From a candidate division TA06 bacterium (GTDB lineage: Bacteria; Hydrothermota; DG-26; E44-bin18), in NCBI GenBank assembly GCA_004376575.1, contig SOJN01000087.1, positions 1 through 45,780 on the forward strand: a stretch of DNA of 45,780 bases, given 5' to 3'. Below are positions 1 to 7,522 of the stretch, one piece after another. Each line of letters starts with the position of its first letter. Positions within the stretch are counted from its first letter, which is position 1. The notes under the pieces are model-generated. The model saw nothing but the letters and a program-made list of their open reading frames with translations, had not been told where the DNA came from and did no database searches. A program made the position numbers and the translations under genes.

Positions 1-72
1 ACTTTCGCCTGTGTCCGACATGACTAAACAGGCCACATTCTTGAGTAATATGCCCGCAATGACACCCGCTCC

Positions 73-198
73 TGTCATTGCGATGAGCCCGTTAGGGCGA
101 AGAAGCAATCTAAATGTGATGTGAACGGACAGGCACTTTAGAGACTTGTTCTGTGACCATTGAGATTGCTTCGCGCCCTTTGGCCGCTCGCAATGACA
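73..198 (+). repeat. Internally deleted GIY-YIG element (MITE-like)
   Basis: The left end TGTCATTGCGATGAGCC leads into GAAGCAATCTAAATGTGAT. The right end is TGAGATTGCTTCGC running to GCTCGCAATGACA. The two ends are inverted repeats of each other and match those of the intact elements at 266-637 and 45326-45736. Only about 50 unrelated bases lie between them, so no nuclease is encoded. A further right-end fragment (CCCGCAATGACACCC) lies just upstream at 51-67. Confidence 0.75.
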
Positions 199-265
199 CC
201 CTTTCTCTGTTTCACAGTAAGTGTTGAAGGAAAGTCTGCTTGTAGCGATGTACAAAGAACATAGT

Positions 266-637
266 TGTCATTGCGAGGAGCGTGAGCGACGAAGCAATCT
301 CAATGGAGTGCCAAATGAACAAACAGTATTTTGTGTATATAATGACAAACAGACATAACACCGTCCTCTATACTGGAATAACTAGCGATCTGAAGAAAAG
401 AGTATGGGAGCACAAGAAGGGATTAGTGTTGGGTTTTACGAGGAGATACAATATCACCAAATTGGTCTACTACGAAGTATTTGGAAATGTGCTAGACGGC
501 ATTACAAGAGAAAAGCGGATCAAGGGTGGTTCCAGGAAGAGGAAGATTCTCTTGATTAAAAGCATGAACAGAGAGTGGCGAGATTTGTATTACGACCTGT
601 GAGATTGCTTCGCGCCCTTTGGCCGCCCGCAATGACA
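266..637 (+). mobile_element. Intact GIY-YIG nuclease element with inverted-repeat ends
   Basis: The left end reads TGTCATTGCGAGGAGCG...GACGAAGCAATCTC. The right end reads GAGATTGCTTCGCGCCC...GCCCGCAATGACA and is an imperfect inverted repeat of it. Only the GIY-YIG gene at 315-602 lies between. The left repeat stops about 14 bases before the start codon, and the stop codon TGA is the first triplet of the right repeat. No target-site duplication is evident. Mobility is inferred from the second copy at 45326-45736 and from deletion derivatives elsewhere in the window. Confidence 0.7.
315..602 (+). CDS. GIY-YIG superfamily nuclease, repeat-associated (copy 1)
   Basis: A 95-residue single-domain GIY-YIG endonuclease of the short UPF0213/COG2827 type. 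The motifs are VYI (residues 7-9), YTG (19-21), Arg29 in LKKRVWEHK and the metal-binding Glu66 in ITREKRIKG; this is the expected active-site set, so the enzyme should be active. The reading frame is open back to 282, but homology with copy 2 (45414-45701, 80 of 95 residues identical) begins at the ATG at 315, which is therefore preferred. No strong ribosome binding site is visible. The gene fills the space between two inverted-repeat ends and ends inside the right repeat. Family members are usually annotated as putative endonucleases of unknown role; here the packaging suggests a role in copying or maintaining the surrounding repeat. Confidence 0.9.
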   Translation: MNKQYFVYIMTNRHNTVLYTGITSDLKKRVWEHKKGLVLGFTRRYNITKLVYYEVFGNVLDGITREKRIKGGSRKRKILLIKSMNREWRDLYYDL

Positions 638-645
638 CCCGCTCC

Positions 646-740
646 TGTCATTGCACCTCGACTTCGCTCGGCATAAACTCGGAGCCCGTCAGGGCGACCG
701 CGTGTATCTCGCTTCGCGAGAAACGGGGCAGGCGAAAGCC
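646..740 (+). repeat. Degenerate left end of the GIY-YIG repeat family
   Basis: It begins TGTCATTGCACCTCGAC eight bases after the right end of the intact element, so the two ends form a hairpin pair (GCAATGACA, 8 nt, TGTCATTGC). It contains the inner hairpin TCTCGCTTCGCGAGA also seen near 38464 and 45364, and fades out at GGCAGGCGAAAGCC. Confidence 0.6.
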
Positions 741-851
741 TTCGTTTGGATTTTCGATTTTCCGGTGGGTCTGGGTATGGTGGTAGAGAATTTCGGGTGC
801 GGTGGGGAGGATGGGATGGGAGTTTCGTGATTTGGTGGTGATGGGGGAGGG
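741..851. repeat. G-rich ATTTCG repeat, short copy
   Basis: A purine-rich stretch with CGATTTTCCGGTGGGTCTG followed by GAATTTCGGGTG and a GTTTCGTG unit. It is closely similar to the start of the longer array at 25144-25580. No convincing coding sequence is present. Confidence 0.55.
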
Positions 852-885
852 GCAAAAGAAGCCCCCCGTCTCTGGAACGGGGGGC
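852..885 (-). terminator. Rho-independent terminator of the 907-4068 gene
   Basis: Read on the minus strand, CCCCCCG, a 9-nt loop and CGGGGGG are followed by CTTCTTTTG. It lies 22 bases past the stop codon. The same hairpin, with one base change in the loop, terminates the gene at 12630-15995. Confidence 0.9.
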
Positions 886-906
886 CTTGAATGGTCGTAA
901 GAGTGT

Positions 907-3900
907 TTACCTCAAGACAACTAGCTTGCGGGACTGATTGAAGTCTCCAGCAGTGAGTCTGTAGAAGTAGACACCACTGGCGACCTTGTTTCCGGCGTCG
1001 TTGGTGCCGTTCCAGACCGCTGAGTGATAGCCGGCTGGCACTGACTCATTCACCAGAGTTTTCACAACAGAACCCGTAACATCGTAGACCTTGAGGGAAA
1101 CTTCAGATTCGTTCGTGATGGTGTAGCGAATCACCGTCTCCGAATTCATCGGGTTGGGAACGCCCGGCATAAGGCTGACTGAAGTCGGCCTTCGCGTAAT
1201 AGCAGCAGTCATCGGACCAAAGACCGTCTCTTTCCCGTTCTCGTCGATGACGCCAAACTTATACGCATACGTTCCACCCTCAACAATGTTCTCGTCGAGA
1301 TAGCTTGAGCTTCCAGGCATAGGATTCCTGTTCAGCAAGACGTACTCACCAGGTTCATTCTCACGATAGAGATTGAACGATTTTCCGAAGCTGTACTCGC
1401 CCCATGCCAGGAGCAAGCCTCTCTCATCCAATTCCCCGACGAACGTGTTGGGCAGAACCGTTCCGGCCTGACCTTTGACGATATTCACGTTCAGGGTGAA
1501 GTCGTCTTCGTCTTCGCAGTCAGCTGTAACCGTAACTGTTCCTCTGTAGACCCACTGTTCCTCATCGTGTCTCATCCTGTGCAGCTTATCAGGAAGCGTG
1601 GCTGTGAGGACAACCCTCATCGCTTCGCCGCTGGCAAGAGCACCCGGATCAGGCGTGAATGTTACGGCACTGCCTGGGATCTCTCTCCTGTTATCAAAGT
1701 AGGTGGAGAGATCCGTAGAGGAACACGTGAACGAGAAGCCAACGTTGCCCGGGCCGTCATCCATGTCGACATTGGTGAACTTGTCGTTCGTACTGAGCAC
1801 GACGAACTCGCCCATGGTTACGCTGATTACGCTCTTCTTGCTCTCCACAGCGACGAGCGTCATCTTGTTGGCTGTCAGGTTCGCGTAGTCGTCGTCAACG
1901 TCCAGATCGCAGCATTCTTCCACGTGAATAGTAACGGGAAGTTCATCGCTAACAGGTCCAGGAGCAGCTATGCCCTCAACAATGAGCTCACCCTCATAAT
2001 CTCCTGCAGGCTGAGCAATAGCAATGGAGACAGTGACGGCTATTGTCCGCACGTCGCCAGGCTCCAATGAAGCGAAGGCAGCCGGATCGAAGGAGACCGC
2101 GGTCCTGGGGATCTTGTCTCCAGACGCATTCACCAGGTCCGTGGACCTGAAGTCGATGTCCGAGACATCCCCGTTGCACATGACGTCTGTGTCGAACGCA
2201 ACCTCTCCACCAGCTCCAACCACATCGCAGCCCACATCCGCTTCGAGCGTATCATCCATCCACTCTATCGGTGGAGGAGTCTCTATGCAGGCCCAGATAT
2301 ACCAGTCTCCGATGCTTGAGGTGTATTGATACCAGAAACCAGTACTCGTCCTGTAGAACCTGTTACCTGAGCAATTGAAGACCGCGTCACAATAGACGCC
2401 CGTTAGCTCGACCGGGTAGTTGGGAAGAGTCATGGCGGCCACAATAGCCCCACTAGTGATCTCGAGTGGAGGGGATACGATTCCATAAACCTCCCCGAAT
2501 GGTGCGAGACCATCGTCCACAACGATCATCTGCCGAACTGGAGTAGGATCCGGAGTAGCCGTGGGTTTAAGGAATACCGCCAGCTCGAACGGATCCAGAT
2601 TGGCGTTCGGCCATGGCCAGAAAGGTCCACCTGGAGAACACACCTTGGCGCCAATATACTTAATCTTTGCAGGATAGCCCGCTGGCGTGTATGCGTTACC
2701 CCAGTAATACCCACCAATCCAGTACTGAGCGTTGGTTATGGAACTTCTATCATCGCAGCGGTACACATCGCACTCTTCCACTGCCATGATAGTCTTGGAC
2801 TTGCAGTCGTTGCCCGGCTGTTCATCGCCAGCCAGCTCCGTGCAGATCTCGAGATCATAGGCCACTTCCGCCGCTGCAATGGTGAAGTCAGGGAACGTAA
2901 CATCAATGGTCGCACCTGATGCGAGGGAAGCGACTGTTACTACCTCGTTATAGACTTCAGTTGCGCCGTCCATGATTATCGCACGCACGTCGAAGTCGCT
3001 CTGGGGCTGCGTACCACGGTTGCCCACCCTTGCCTCGATTTCAACATCGTCGCCTGCGCTAAAGAGGAACCCATCGCTGGGCTTGAGAATACCATCGACA
3101 GCGACGTCATTATCTGGAGGCGGCTGGTACACGCGAACACGGTCAGGGCTTTCCTGACTCATGTAGATGATAGCAGGTGCACCTGTGCCTTCCCAGTCAT
3201 CAACGAAGTCGATCCCGCCAGCAGTTCCAGGAAGAGACTGGTAGCCAATGGTGCTGCCGTTCCTCTTCAGGGCATGCAAGCGGTTTCCACCGGTTCCTGA
3301 CTGATAGGAGACCCAGAGAACCCAGGACTCACCGAAAGTCCCGGTTCTGTCAATGGCAATACCATACTGAGCACCACCAGGGTTGTTTATCAGATACCCC
3401 TGCCAGGTCATGGTGCAGGATGGGCGGCTGATCGAGTAAGCGCCCCAGTTGGTGTACCAGTAATGGGACCATATAGTGTCGGGACTGGAGCCGCCATCGT
3501 GATGGGCGCTGCCGTACTGGTAAGAGAACTGTGTGAGATAATTATTGCACTGACTACGACAGTTGTCCAGAATTATCAGACGTCTTCTGTACGCGTTAGC
3601 AGCGCCGTGGATTTCACTTCTGGATTCGTCCCAGGCCAGGTCTCTCATACCCCAACCACTGGAGCTCGGTTGCGTGCAGGTACGGGTTTGGGAACCCGCG
3701 CTGCTGTAAAACCGGATATACTGATCAGGCGAAATGCCTGTAGACACCTGGTAACGCTCATCCGAAGAAGCGTCTTTGTTGTAAGCCACACCGACAGCGT
3801 AAGGGCTCTCGTTGATGGGGAAGGTGAAAACTTGCACCCAGGCGATATACTGGGGAGACATAAGAGCCTGGCCTTCTCCTGGCTCCTGATAGAGGAAATC

Positions 3901-4068
3901 CTCAACCGTGGCACCAGGGAAGACATCGGCGTACTTAAGCACTTTCTCCCAGTAAGCCCTCTGAGCATCTGCTCCGTCGGTCGCAGACACAACCCCGGCA
4001 GTCTCAGCGAAAGCACCCACAGCAAACAGAAGACAAACTGCGAGTGTCAAAAAGCTTAGCCGTTTCAT
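907..4068 (-). CDS. Large secreted protein: propeller-like region, CARDB domain, FlgD-like C-terminal module
   Basis: A 1053-residue exported protein of unknown function. The start at 4068 (MKRLSFLTL) is chosen because GAGGTAGGA lies just upstream and a signal peptide ending near AFA-ET follows; the frame is open five codons further. Residues about 75-320 have Trp/Gly-rich repeats resembling an irregular beta-propeller, and about 325-435 form a CARDB-type Ig domain. A middle section of choice-of-anchor or Ig character follows. The last 85 or so residues are a FlgD-like module (SLKVYDVTGSVVKTLVNE, then GVYFYRL) ending RKLVVLR, of the type used for T9SS-like sorting or surface anchoring. Residues from about 700 to the end are homologous to the end of the 12630-15995 protein. 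A sigma-54 promoter lies upstream at 4255-4268. No catalytic motif is recognised. Confidence 0.88.
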   Translation of the reverse strand: MKRLSFLTLAVCLLFAVGAFAETAGVVSATDGADAQRAYWEKVLKYADVFPGATVEDFLYQEPGEGQALMSPQYIAWVQVFTFPINESPYAVGVAYNKDASSDERYQVSTGISPDQYIRFYSSAGSQTRTCTQPSSSGWGMRDLAWDESRSEIHGAANAYRRRLIILDNCRSQCNNYLTQFSYQYGSAHHDGGSSPDTIWSHYWYTNWGAYSISRPSCTMTWQGYLINNPGGAQYGIAIDRTGTFGESWVLWVSYQSGTGGNRLHALKRNGSTIGYQSLPGTAGGIDFVDDWEGTGAPAIIYMSQESPDRVRVYQPPPDNDVAVDGILKPSDGFLFSAGDDVEIEARVGNRGTQPQSDFDVRAIIMDGATEVYNEVVTVASLASGATIDVTFPDFTIAAAEVAYDLEICTELAGDEQPGNDCKSKTIMAVEECDVYRCDDRSSITNAQYWIGGYYWGNAYTPAGYPAKIKYIGAKVCSPGGPFWPWPNANLDPFELAVFLKPTATPDPTPVRQMIVVDDGLAPFGEVYGIVSPPLEITSGAIVAAMTLPNYPVELTGVYCDAVFNCSGNRFYRTSTGFWYQYTSSIGDWYIWACIETPPPIEWMDDTLEADVGCDVVGAGGEVAFDTDVMCNGDVSDIDFRSTDLVNASGDKIPRTAVSFDPAAFASLEPGDVRTIAVTVSIAIAQPAGDYEGELIVEGIAAPGPVSDELPVTIHVEECCDLDVDDDYANLTANKMTLVAVESKKSVISVTMGEFVVLSTNDKFTNVDMDDGPGNVGFSFTCSSTDLSTYFDNRREIPGSAVTFTPDPGALASGEAMRVVLTATLPDKLHRMRHDEEQWVYRGTVTVTADCEDEDDFTLNVNIVKGQAGTVLPNTFVGELDERGLLLAWGEYSFGKSFNLYRENEPGEYVLLNRNPMPGSSSYLDENIVEGGTYAYKFGVIDENGKETVFGPMTAAITRRPTSVSLMPGVPNPMNSETVIRYTITNESEVSLKVYDVTGSVVKTLVNESVPAGYHSAVWNGTNDAGNKVASGVYFYRLTAGDFNQSRKLVVLR

Positions 4069-4083
4069 TGTCCTACCTCGCAA

Positions 4084-4243
4084 CTTCCGCCTTCAAAATC
4101 AAGACGGAAACTGTTAAAGATTTTCCTCCCCACGGAAAAACCGCGGAAAGGCACGGACACTACCTGCATCACCTCCTTCACTGTTGGGATATGACGGCAA
4201 CATTCACCTCCTTTCACGCAAAGGTCAATTCGCCTGTTGGCAT
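4084..4243 (-). promoter_or_regulatory. Leader with two perfect anti-SD matches and possible short uORFs
   Basis: Between the predicted sigma-54 start and the gene at 4068, the leader contains GAAAGGAGGTGA (complement of 4204-4215) and AAGGAGGTGAT (complement of 4169-4178), both far upstream of the real start codon. The first is followed by an ATG at 4203 opening a 29-codon frame that ends at 4114. The second abuts an ATG at 4169 opening a 34-codon frame whose TGA overlaps the ATG of the main gene. The SD-to-ATG spacings are short (2-3 nt), so translation of these uORFs is uncertain. Confidence 0.3.
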
Positions 4244-4252
4244 AAAATGATA

Positions 4253-4270
4253 AAGCAAAATTTGTGCCAC
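4253..4270 (-). promoter_or_regulatory. Sigma-54 (-24/-12) promoter for the 907-4068 gene
   Basis: On the minus strand the sequence is TGGCACAAATTTTGCT: -24 GG at 4268-4267, exactly 10 bases, -12 GC at 4256-4255. This matches the consensus TGGCACR-N4-TTGCW very closely. The predicted transcript starts near 4243. Confidence 0.8.
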
Positions 4271-4289
4271 CCAGTCATATCACGACTGG
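4271..4289. promoter_or_regulatory. Inverted repeat just upstream of the -24 box
   Basis: CCAGTC, 7 nt, GACTGG: a perfect 6-bp dyad directly upstream of the sigma-54 promoter at 4255-4268. It could bind a regulator, but it sits closer to the promoter than enhancer-binding proteins usually do. Apart from this dyad and the anti-SD leader, the gene-free stretch 4290-4738 shows nothing recognisable. Confidence 0.3.
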
Positions 4290-4738
4290 AACATACTAAA
4301 GCTAAAGCATACAAAGACTTAGGTGGTTCCGCCGGATGCACGACAGGAAAGGCGATGGGGAAATACTCCCCGATAGTTCGTGAAACGTGTCATCTTTCCC
4401 CAAGCAGTAGGCTGAACCAAGGGTTTCTGAGATGCAGATTTGGTGTCTATTTAGATATACTTATACATTACTTAAGCTGAAACAACATACGGCCCTCAGT
4501 CGGATGTCCTCAGGAGGCGGCTGGCAAGTCACATAGAGCCAGATGTCCAGTGCCTGTAAGCCCGTAATTCGCAAGGACTTAAGTAAACTGAATCATTCCA
4601 GCACCATAACAATGGTTAATTCTGCCCCACAGAAAATGCTCTATGAACCACTGTATAGTGATGCAGACGAGGCTACTGCGAACCTGGAGAATCTCTCTGG
4701 TCGCCGATCAGGTGCTGGCTAAACTTGTTGTGCGACGT

Positions 4739-4862
4739 GTGAGATTGCTTCGCGGCCTTTGGCCGTGAGTTCATGCCGCTTGTCCTGAGGGTATCCGAAG
4801 GGAGAGAATCGAGGTGCAATGACACCACCTCCTGTCATCCCAGGCGTAGCGAGGAACCTCCG
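4739..4862 (+). repeat. Right end of GIY-YIG repeat family (variant with TATCCGAAGG insert)
   Basis: It begins TGAGATTGCTTCGCGGCC and ends GCAATGACACC, with an inserted segment GTCCTGAGGGTATCCGAAGG that also occurs in the copy at 24963-25047. A degenerate left end (CTGTCATCCCAGGCGTAGCG) follows. No nuclease gene is present. Confidence 0.6.
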
Positions 4863-4892
4863 GCATTCTGCATTTTGATATGGTTCTTTCTT

Positions 4893-4948
4893 TGTAGGGG
4901 CGCGGTTTCCGCGCCCGTCTTTCTGGGCAGGGAAACCCTGCCCCTACA
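4893..4948. repeat. GTAGGGGCG palindromic repeat (two hairpins)
   Basis: TGTAGGGGCGCGG...CCGCGCCC is followed by GGGCAGGGAAACCCTGCCC and CTACA: two adjacent hairpins, with the outer ends TGTAGGGG and CCCCTACA also inverted. The same arrangement occurs on the other strand at 25383-25434, and single-hairpin relatives lie at 32131-32155 and 38304-38327. Confidence 0.65.
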
Positions 4949-4956
4949 AAACTAGA

Positions 4957-4988
4957 AAGAGGGGTGCCTGATTAAGCGCACCCCTCTC
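4957..4988 (-). terminator. Rho-independent terminator of the 5010-7349 gene
   Basis: On the minus strand AGAGGGGTGC, a 10-nt loop and GCACCCCTCT are followed by TTCT. The stem is a perfect 10 bp and begins 22 bases after the stop codon. Confidence 0.85.
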
Positions 4989-5009
4989 TGTTGACTGTGA
5001 GTATGTTAC

Positions 5010-7349
5010 TTATTTCAGCATCACTATTTTTCGGACAGAGTTGAATGTTCCAGCGTCCATCCTCAGGAAGTAGACACCGGTTGCAATCGCGCCGCCCCGA
5101 GCATCTTTGCCGTCCCAGGATATGCTGTGGAATCCAGGCTCGATGAGATTGTTCACAAGAGTTCGAACCTCATTCCCTGCGACGTCGAAAACCTTGATGC
5201 TCACAGAACTTCTCCTGGGAAGGGCGTAAGCAATCGTCGTGCTGCGGGAGAACGGATTGGGTCTATTCTGCGAGAGCCCGAAGGTCCTGGGTAGATGAGG
5301 TCCTGTCAGTTTTTCCTCAATTCCTACAGTGCATTCGTAGATTGTCTTGGAAAGGGCATTATTGCCTGTCAATGTGTCTTGAGTAGCAGTAATGGTGACG
5401 GTCATGGTGAATGAGTCAGGAGAGACAGAGGGCCCCACCCACGGTATGAAATTCATCAGGGAGTTCTGGCCAGGCGCCAGATTCGAAACTATCGCGTTGC
5501 CAGTATATGCGTTGCCACCGATGCTGTCAATAGTACAGACGGCAAAGATAGAATCGATGGTCATATTGCCGACATTCCTCACCGTGGCCTGCACATCATG
5601 TAAAGAGTCGGTCCAGAAACAAGACGGAGCGTCCAGGGAGACAACACCAGCATCGTAGATACTCGCGGGGCACCCCAGGATTACCTTCCCCATTTTGCCC
5701 GGGGCGCAAGCCCAGCCAGCCGGATCTTCTGCACTGGTCGGCCACCAGCCTATCCATGTCGGAACTGGACTCTGATTCAGGACAGCAAGCCAGAGCCCCA
5801 TTGTATCACAGGCTGAGGCTTGAATTCCAGCATAACCCCAACAGAAAGTGTCCGGAACGACAGCTAGAGATAAAGTGAATTCATACTGCATGTTGCCTGA
5901 GGTTATGTTGGCATACTGGCCTCTGGCAACGTCACAGACTGGCCACCAGTTGCACGAATCGCTATTCAAGGCATTGAGACTGACACTGTCGTTGGCGCCG
6001 ATGTTCGAGATGGCGAATTCTCCCTCAGTGGGGACGGGCCACCTGGGCCACGCCCCGTCGTCGTTATCATCCATGAAAGTCCACAAAACGTCGTATCTCT
6101 CCTCCGATACGTCAGCAACGGCATCTATGGCGATGTAGAGATTGTCGTTGTCGTTCTTAACGTAGAAATAGACAGCCCCTGGACTGATACTATTGAAAAT
6201 GTTACTCACGTCCCGGCGAGTGGCATCAATCCACTCTCCGGGAGCCATGAAGCCATTTGCGGTGGGGGGGTCAAACGTGTACTGTGAAACGATCACCGAG
6301 GTAGTGTCGAAAACACAGGACGTAGTCACAAGGGTGTCATTGGCAGGTGTTTGGTCTCCGGAGAGGTCAGTGTAAACAGTGACGCCGTAGCAGTTGCCAA
6401 TTCCATCAGGGGTCCAGCTGGCGAAATTTATCAGCTGTGTACTACCGCTATCCAGGTTCGCGACGCTCTGAATGTCTGTGTAAAGGGTATCTCCAAGTGA
6501 ATCAATCACGCAGGTTACATCGAAATTGGCGGTGTCGGACCCCAGGTTCTTCACCGTGGCCTGGGGAGTTACAGGAGTATTGGGGGCAATCCAACTCCCA
6601 GGGCTGTTTATGGAGGTGACTGCCACGTTCAGGGTATGTATCGTCGGTACACAACCGAAAAACGACATGATCGAATCAGCAAGGTCCACCTTGGTGCTCG
6701 GGGAAGAACCGTCCTCTAGACCGCCAAACTCGAAAGAGACTCCCACCGTCTTATAGAAGCCTCCTCCATCGTCATAGGCGATTCCGGACCCATAGGAAGG
6801 GGTCTGGTTCTCGAAGATGGTGTAGGCGCCGGCGCCAGTGTCCGGAAGAAGTCGGTCGATATACCGGTTGTCTGCTGTGGGCGAATAGTTAAAGGTCATC
6901 CCTTCAGTGAAGGTTGCCGCCATACCGATCAGGGTTCCAAGATCATCATACCCATCCTTGGCACCTATGATATTGAAGTAAGCTTGGAGAGCTGTGGGGA
7001 TGTCGTAGGCCCACGTGTCTCCTCCCTCCAAGTAGACTTTCCCATTGTTGTCCAGGTAGGCGGTAAGTGCGTTCACAATGGCCCCAGGAGCCAGGATGTA
7101 AGTCTGGTCGTAGATGCCCAGGCAAATGAAGACGGCGCAGTAGTCCGTAAGGTTTCCAAGATAAGGGTTGATGTCTGTGGTGTAGTCGCCCTCGTATCCA
7201 GCGCCAAAGAGAGCACTTCTGATGGCCGGGCCGCTGTTTGTGTTGCCATCAGCATCCCATATCAGAAAGTCAGTCTGGGCGTTGGCGACCCCGGAACCCA
7301 GGGCAAACGCCAAAATCAAGAATAACAGAGACGGCCTAAAACTCTTCAT
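5010..7349 (-). CDS. Secreted protein: ThuA/GATase-like N-domain, CARDB repeats, CBM9-like domain, FlgD-like C-terminus
   Basis: A 779-residue exported protein. The start at 7349 (MKSFRPSLL) is set by GGAGG seven bases upstream; the signal peptide ends near ANA-QT. Residues about 25-235 form an alpha/beta-looking domain (FLIWDAD, YLDNNGKVYLEGGDTWAYD) resembling ThuA/GATase-like folds without a visible catalytic triad. A CARDB-type domain follows (about 240-345). Next is a CBM9-like domain with the typical GEWIDATRRDVSN entry and acidic DDNDDGAWPRWP stretch (about 355-550), then a second CARDB domain and the FlgD-like module ending RKIVMLK. It is a tandem paralogue of the 7523-10213 protein. 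A sigma-70-type promoter lies at 7413-7441. Likely a surface protein that may bind glycans; no enzyme activity can be claimed. Confidence 0.88.
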   Translation of the reverse strand: MKSFRPSLLFLILAFALGSGVANAQTDFLIWDADGNTNSGPAIRSALFGAGYEGDYTTDINPYLGNLTDYCAVFICLGIYDQTYILAPGAIVNALTAYLDNNGKVYLEGGDTWAYDIPTALQAYFNIIGAKDGYDDLGTLIGMAATFTEGMTFNYSPTADNRYIDRLLPDTGAGAYTIFENQTPSYGSGIAYDDGGGFYKTVGVSFEFGGLEDGSSPSTKVDLADSIMSFFGCVPTIHTLNVAVTSINSPGSWIAPNTPVTPQATVKNLGSDTANFDVTCVIDSLGDTLYTDIQSVANLDSGSTQLINFASWTPDGIGNCYGVTVYTDLSGDQTPANDTLVTTSCVFDTTSVIVSQYTFDPPTANGFMAPGEWIDATRRDVSNIFNSISPGAVYFYVKNDNDNLYIAIDAVADVSEERYDVLWTFMDDNDDGAWPRWPVPTEGEFAISNIGANDSVSLNALNSDSCNWWPVCDVARGQYANITSGNMQYEFTLSLAVVPDTFCWGYAGIQASACDTMGLWLAVLNQSPVPTWIGWWPTSAEDPAGWACAPGKMGKVILGCPASIYDAGVVSLDAPSCFWTDSLHDVQATVRNVGNMTIDSIFAVCTIDSIGGNAYTGNAIVSNLAPGQNSLMNFIPWVGPSVSPDSFTMTVTITATQDTLTGNNALSKTIYECTVGIEEKLTGPHLPRTFGLSQNRPNPFSRSTTIAYALPRRSSVSIKVFDVAGNEVRTLVNNLIEPGFHSISWDGKDARGGAIATGVYFLRMDAGTFNSVRKIVMLK

Positions 7350-7412
7350 CACCTTACCTCCAATTTTGGAAAGGTTTCGGATTCGTAAGGGCTAACAACG
7401 AATACAATACTA

Positions 7413-7441
7413 AATTTAGAGTAAACCAGAAGAATTGTCAA
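7413..7441 (-). promoter_or_regulatory. Sigma-70-type promoter for the 5010-7349 gene
   Basis: Minus strand: TTGACA (7441-7436), 17-bp spacer, TAAATT (7418-7413), about 65 bases before the start codon. The -35 is perfect and the -10 matches 4 of 6. Confidence 0.65.
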
Positions 7442-7449
7442 GGGTTTTT

Positions 7450-7495
7450 GGAAAAAGTCTCTCCGTCCCGGATTCCCGTTGACGGAGAGACTTTT
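7450..7495 (-). terminator. Rho-independent terminator of the 7523-10213 gene
   Basis: Minus strand: AAAGTCTCTCCGTC, 13-nt loop, GACGGAGAGACTTT, then TTCC. A perfect 14-bp stem starting 28 bases past the stop codon. Confidence 0.9.
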
Positions 7496-7522
7496 GAGTA
7501 AACTGGCTCGAGTCAAGAGTCC

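Noticed and set aside
3463-4059. A 198-codon plus-strand frame antisense to the first large secreted protein
   Set aside because: No SD, no recognisable domain, and the opposite strand is clearly coding with a signal peptide and conserved domains.
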